Shown piece after piece: positions 58,901-60,000 of a DNA stretch of 60,000 nucleotides. The notes under the pieces are model-generated. The model saw only the letters and a list, made by a program, of their open reading frames with translations. It made no database searches and was not told the origin of the DNA. Each line of letters begins with the position of its first letter. The first letter of the stretch is position 1. Origin of the DNA: Nematostella vectensis (Eukaryota > Cnidaria > Anthozoa > Actiniaria > Edwardsiidae); the NCBI RefSeq assembly GCF_932526225.1, contig NC_064039.1, forward strand, positions 6,463,001 to 6,523,000, written 5' to 3'. The position numbers and the translations under genes are program-made.

Positions 58901-60000
58901 CATTGTTCCCCCTCCCCCCTGATACCGGAAGTTCTTCCATTATCTGCGCCATAGAACCCAACTCATCTGTGGTCTTCAGATTAACACATCCCCTTCCCCC
59001 TCCCCCCTGATACCGCTTCATACTAAACAACGAATCTGTGGTCTCCAGGTTGACTCGTACCTTATAGTATCCCTCGGTAAGAAGAAATTTGACGATGAGA
59101 CAAACTACGTGGCCAACAACTTGAATCCTGAGTTCGGAAGGTAACGTCAAACTCTTTACATGTCGAAGCAGTTTCTCAATTCAGTTATATAGGAAATCAA
59201 CTTTACATTTAGCGTTACCTTTCAACGACGATCTCAGTGCGCGTATGAACATTGCCAATTTGATCAATCGACATCCCACCAAGCACGACAGTGTTGTTTT
59301 CTTGTGTGAAAAACGCAAGATTAGTTCCAGTACCGCGCGGTTAAACCAGCCTTTTTGTTTTGAAATGGCTGCGTTTTACCGGCGAACTGTCACATTTTGG
59401 CGATTGCTAAGGAAACTAGACCAAACGTAAGGCTATAATTTTCTTTATTATACCCTCATTCTCAAACAAATGTCATTTTGTACTTTTGTACAGTATGGTT
59501 TTAATGCTGTGCAGTTAGTCAAGACATCCACTGAACTCACCCTTTCGTACCTTCACTCTAACGATTTAACACTACGGTTGCGTAGTGTTAAACACATTTT
59601 TCTTGTTTTAGAATGTTTGAGTTTAGCGCCCAGATCCCCCTTGTCAAGGATTTAAAGGTGGTCGTGAAGGACCGCGATGTCCTAGGGCGAGATGACGTCA
59701 TTGGTGAGACCGTGATTGATTTAGAGCAGAGGCTGCTATCACGCTTCCGAGCTACCTGTGGTCTGTCGAAAGAATATTGTAGGTGTGTTACTGTGAATAA
59801 TTCAAGTTCCATGCTATATTCGCAAGCCGGCTTATTTTGGGTTGGTGAAACAGGCCTATTAACCAGTAGACCCTTGTAAAAGGGGTTAAATTCAATTGAC
59901 TATTCCCGTTCAGGTCGGGTGTAAACAAGTGGCGAGACAGTCAAAAGCCCATGAACATCCTGAAGGAGTGGTGCGCTGCCACAGGAAAGCAGGTGGCGAT
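30110..60000 (+). CDS. DYSF/MYOF-like: Type-I ferlin (dysferlin/myoferlin-like), 48 exons in the window, 3' end beyond
   Basis: Forty-eight exons with fully consistent phases give about 1,650 codons, colinear with human dysferlin (about 2,080) up to just after its sixth C2 domain. Domain order: C2A, FerI, C2B, C2C, FerA, FerB, DysF, C2D, C2E, C2F. The C2G domain and C-terminal membrane anchor should follow outside the window. DysF marks the dysferlin/myoferlin/Fer1L5 clade rather than otoferlin. Family role: tail-anchored Ca2+/phospholipid-binding protein for vesicle fusion and plasma-membrane repair. The start [13 protein letters not shown] matches the dysferlin start, where C2A begins at residue 1. 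No premature stop or frameshift was found. Introns 2 and 19 use GC donors. The introns hold two giant minisatellites and several MITEs. Segments with exon coordinates are listed separately. Confidence 0.95.
30904..31190. mobile_element. Large fold-back MITE in ferlin intron 1
   Basis: Arms of about 130 bp (from AAAAAAATAAGAACCGCC to 31040; from 31060 to GGCGGTTCTTATTTTTTT) are near-perfect inverted copies with only a short centre. No ORF. A recent non-autonomous insertion. Confidence 0.92.
31810..32181. mobile_element. 372-bp MULE-like MITE, copy A, in ferlin intron 1
   Basis: Terminal inverted repeats GACATGACGGAAAAAC...GTTTTTCCGTCATGTC, flanked by 9-bp near-identical duplications GTTTCAAGG and GTTTCAAAG. 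A 9-bp target site duplication points to a Mutator/MULE-type transposase. Same family as 41415-41766, in the opposite orientation. Confidence 0.88.
33222..33693 (+). CDS. DYSF/MYOF-like: Ferlin exons 5-6: linker after C2A
   Basis: Exons 33222-33364 and 33633-33693. The last C2A strand ([10 protein letters not shown]) runs into a Glu/Asp-rich segment, then a very basic one ([20 protein letters not shown]) that corresponds to the dysferlin stretch just before C2B. The charge switch suggests a flexible linker, possibly lipid-facing. Confidence 0.9.
33782..34020 (+). repeat. Upstream copies of the ferlin exon 7 acceptor and exon start
   Basis: CAATCCGTGTAGAT occurs at 33782 and again at the true exon 7 acceptor (33981-33994). 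At about 33893 a longer degenerate copy (CCATGTAGATATGAGG, TTTGAAGCTTGTCAGC) mirrors the first ~60 bp of exon 7 (TTTGAAGCTCGTCAGC). Confidence 0.7.
33993..36644 (+). CDS. DYSF/MYOF-like: Ferlin exons 7-12: C2B and FerI
   Basis: Exons 33993-34187, 35227-35277, 35354-35384, 35705-35769, 36111-36152 and 36594-36644. C2B reads [29 protein letters not shown] and [20 protein letters not shown], followed by the conserved [11 protein letters not shown] and [12 protein letters not shown] of the ferlin FerI region. As in dysferlin, loop acidic residues of C2B are mostly missing (R/K-rich loop 3), so Ca2+ binding by this domain is doubtful. Confidence 0.92.
34489..34560. repeat. (ATC)n microsatellite in ferlin intron 7
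   Basis: An uninterrupted trinucleotide run of about 70 bp inside a wider ATC-rich tract from about 34350. Confidence 0.95.
34746..34988. mobile_element. MITE of the CAGGCCYGTACCC family
   Basis: Starts CAGGCCTGTACCCAGGATTT and ends CCCCTGGCTATGGGCCTG. Contains a (GT)n then G-homopolymer tract at about 34917-34949. In ferlin intron 7. Confidence 0.65.
36201..36315. mobile_element. Short relative of the CAGGCGCGTACCC MITE
   Basis: GTACCCAGGATTGGC at the left and TGTACGCGCCTG at the right, with an internal CATATGGAAAAAT block also present in the copy at 38744. Ferlin intron 11. Confidence 0.6.
37084..39982 (+). CDS. DYSF/MYOF-like: Ferlin exons 13-22: C2C domain
   Basis: Exons 37084-37130, 37605-37687, 38173-38222, 38330-38383, 38474-38542, 39004-39047, 39191-39267, 39336-39436, 39683-39796 and 39883-39982. 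C2[66 protein letters not shown], a good match to the dysferlin C2C loops with the Asp residues kept. Then [26 protein letters not shown] and [10 protein letters not shown] follow as in dysferlin. The exon 19 donor is CAAG|GCAAGC (GC-AG intron). Confidence 0.93.
37155..37470. repeat. Degenerate ~11-bp minisatellite in ferlin intron 13
   Basis: Many imperfect copies of ACACGGTTATG, starting 25 bp after the exon 13 donor. Confidence 0.75.
38523..38720 (+). repeat. Tandem duplication spanning the ferlin exon 17 donor
   Basis: The last ~20 bp of exon 17 with its 5' splice site (GGATACCTGCGCAG|GTGTGG) and ~70 bp of intron recur 121 bp downstream (GGATACCTGCTCAG|GTGTAG) with the same following text (CGCCCAGCCCTTTA). 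Confidence 0.85.
38744..38918. mobile_element. MITE of the CAGGCGCGTACCC family
   Basis: Inverted ends CAGGCGCGTACCCAGG and GTGCGCGCCTG; internal CATATGGAAAAAT block shared with 36201-36315. Ferlin intron 17. Confidence 0.7.
40277..42826 (+). CDS. DYSF/MYOF-like: Ferlin exons 23-28: FerA and FerB
   Basis: Exons 40277-40473, 40849-40952, 41181-41256, 41859-41972, 42260-42412 and 42674-42826. Includes [18 protein letters not shown] and [12 protein letters not shown], then the helical FerA region ([27 protein letters not shown]), then FerB ([41 protein letters not shown]). All match the order and spacing of dysferlin. FerA is a four-helix bundle with membrane affinity in known ferlins. Confidence 0.92.
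40464..40580 (+). repeat. Repeated 5' splice sites after ferlin exon 23
   Basis: AGCGATTG|GTAA occurs at 40466 (the real donor), 40521 and 40565, each followed by a similar GA-rich stretch ending in GCG. The exon end and donor have been duplicated twice into the intron. Confidence 0.8.
41415..41766. mobile_element. 352-bp MULE-like MITE, copy B, in ferlin intron 25
   Basis: Same ends as copy A (GACATGACGGAAAAAC / CCGTCATGTC) and homologous body in reverse orientation; flanked by 9-bp TGCCCAGAG and TGCCCTGAG. No ORF. Confidence 0.88.
43114..53665 (+). CDS. DYSF/MYOF-like: Ferlin exons 29-34: DysF domains, split by two giant minisatellite introns
   Basis: Exons 43114-43194, 43551-43630, 48274-48391, 48662-48764, 53041-53168 and 53477-53665. 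The sequence has the Trp/Arg signature of nested DysF repeats: [95 protein letters not shown] and [11 protein letters not shown]. The W...R stacking residues are all present, so the fold should be intact. Exons 30 and 31 are separated by the 30-bp array, and exons 32 and 33 by the 18-bp array. Together these fill nearly 9 kb within one domain. Confidence 0.95.
43637..48273 (+). repeat. 30-bp minisatellite made of 3' splice-site units (ferlin intron 30)
   Basis: About 150 units fill the whole intron from just after the exon 30 donor to the exon 31 acceptor. A unit reads TACATCTTGCCGTGTCTGTT followed by TAGTCTGATG. Leftmost units (about 43650-44040) are 32 bp, with TACACATCTTGCC in place of TACATCTTGCC, and more diverged. 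Shortened 19-bp units (TCTTGCCATATCTTTCTAG) near 44767, 45176 and 46395 mark higher-order blocks; the blocks starting at 45178 and 46397 are near copies offset by 1,219 bp. The 30-bp unit is open in frames on both strands, giving large artefactual ORFs. The last unit supplies the genuine acceptor TGTCTGTTTAG|T of exon 31. Confidence 0.97.
48875..52840 (+). repeat. 18-bp minisatellite (ferlin intron 32)
   Basis: About 220 copies of TTGCAACTCATTGAACCC with substitutions (CATCGAACCC, AATTGAACCC, CCCGTGC, TTGAAACTC). The consensus contains no AG and no GT dinucleotide. A higher-order duplication of about 1,190 bp is clear: the stretch from about 50400 to 51590 is repeated almost unchanged to about 52800 (shift 1,188, later 1,206 bp after one added unit). 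Frames are open on both strands; the resulting ORFs (ELQGFN, MSCKGS, LQLIEP, NPCNSL repeats) are artefacts. Confidence 0.97.
52841..52975. mobile_element. Two tandem copies of a short CAGGCGCGTAC element at the edge of the 18-bp array
   Basis: 52841-52895 and 52920-52975 both run from CAGGCGCGTACACAGGGGGT (second copy CCGGCGCG...) to TGCGCGCCTG. They are separated by a bit of array text (ACTCATTGAACCCTTGAC). The element inserted in the array and was then duplicated with it (period 79 bp). Confidence 0.8.
54146..56089 (+). CDS. DYSF/MYOF-like: Ferlin exons 35-39: C2D domain and linker
   Basis: Exons 54146-54200, 54619-54696, 55057-55238, 55505-55654 and 55988-56089. C2[72 protein letters not shown], with acidic loop residues largely kept. 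Exon 36 starts after TTTGTTCAG at 54618, which alone gives a phase match to exon 35 (…VSFKSPRKFQLW). The linker [16 protein letters not shown] matches the dysferlin segment before C2E. Confidence 0.92.
54710..54975. repeat. Degenerate CACGTCACGCATAAC-type minisatellite
   Basis: Repeated CACGTCACGCATAA-like words and an (ACATT)n run in ferlin intron 36, starting just after the exon 36 donor. Confidence 0.65.
55670..55809. mobile_element. MITE-like element with CAGGGCCGTAGC / GCTATGGCACTG ends
   Basis: Imperfect inverted ends and an internal run of C then A. Resembles the remnant at 1045-1130. Ferlin intron 38. Confidence 0.55.
56456..58382 (+). CDS. DYSF/MYOF-like: Ferlin exons 40-44: C2E domain and following segment
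   Basis: Exons 56456-56620, 56992-57157, 57319-57401, 57758-57862 and 58128-58382. C2[56 protein letters not shown] variable Ser/Arg/Thr-rich linker follows, then the highly conserved [19 protein letters not shown] and [18 protein letters not shown] of all ferlins. C2E has the R-D-N-R loop instead of an acidic cluster, as in dysferlin. Confidence 0.93.
58708..60000 (+). CDS. DYSF/MYOF-like: Ferlin exons 44(end)-48: C2F domain, truncated by the window
   Basis: Exons 58708-58743, 59049-59140, 59612-59782 and 59914 to the window end. With the last residues of exon 44 (CLVRVYVVK) they form C2[58 protein letters not shown]. Loop Asp residues D-x-D plus a third Asp are complete, so Ca2+ binding is likely. 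The sequence continues into [17 protein letters not shown], the dysferlin region just after C2F. Confidence 0.92.
58908..59048 (+). repeat. Duplicated acceptor region before ferlin exon 46
   Basis: CCTCCCCCCTGATACC occurs at 58911 and 59000, and ATCTGTGGTCTTCAG / ATCTGTGGTCTCCAG end at 58979 and 59048. The second is the real acceptor; the first is an upstream copy with an intact AG. Confidence 0.8.

Overview
The window is intron-rich animal nuclear DNA. It holds five supported protein-coding loci plus many tandem repeats and small non-autonomous transposons. Gene content (an astacin zymogen, a bursicon-like cystine-knot protein, an HMG20 chromatin factor, NHLRC2 and a dysferlin-type ferlin), compact multi-exon structure, a tRNA-derived SINE and TGACGTCA-rich intron repeats suggest an anthozoan cnidarian, most likely a sea anemone. 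The species is inference; no mitochondrial or rRNA marker is present.

Layout. 1-2.9 kb: 5' part of a secreted astacin-family metalloprotease on the minus strand, running off the left edge. 4.65-5.24 kb: an unrecognised plus-strand coding ORF that ends exactly at a consensus 5' splice site. 6.8-7.2 kb: a small secreted 11-cysteine knot protein on the minus strand. 7.2-15.6 kb: mostly gene-poor, with a perfect 44-bp palindrome, a 15-bp minisatellite and a SINE. 15.6-21.1 kb (minus): an HMG20A/B-like gene carrying an extra C2H2 zinc finger. 21.4-29.0 kb (plus): a complete 10-exon NHLRC2 orthologue, head to head with HMG20 across a 336-bp gap. 30.1-60 kb (plus): at least 48 exons of a type-I (DysF-containing) ferlin. 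Its C2A to C2F domains are inside the window; the last C2 domain and the membrane anchor lie beyond it. Every splice phase I traced in NHLRC2, HMG20, astacin and ferlin is consistent, so these genes look intact.

The most striking structure lies in the ferlin. The intron before exon 31, inside the DysF-coding region, is almost entirely a 4.6-kb array of 30-bp units. Each unit looks like a complete 3' splice site (branchpoint-like CTGAY, pyrimidine-rich stretch, TTTAG). The genuine acceptor of exon 31 is simply the last unit, and the final 1.9 kb of the array is open in frame with that exon. Using an upstream AG there would insert whole decapeptide repeats without a frameshift. The intron after exon 32 holds a second array (4 kb of an 18-bp unit) whose consensus has neither AG nor GT. 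Smaller tandem duplications spanning a splice junction recur in astacin exon 3, HMG20, and ferlin exons 7, 17, 23 and 46. Splice-junction-anchored tandem duplication is therefore a repeated theme here.

The genes do not form one pathway. Functional links are limited to a probable shared HMG20/NHLRC2 promoter. Large ORFs inside the arrays and most antisense ORFs are repeat or composition artefacts and are not annotated as genes.
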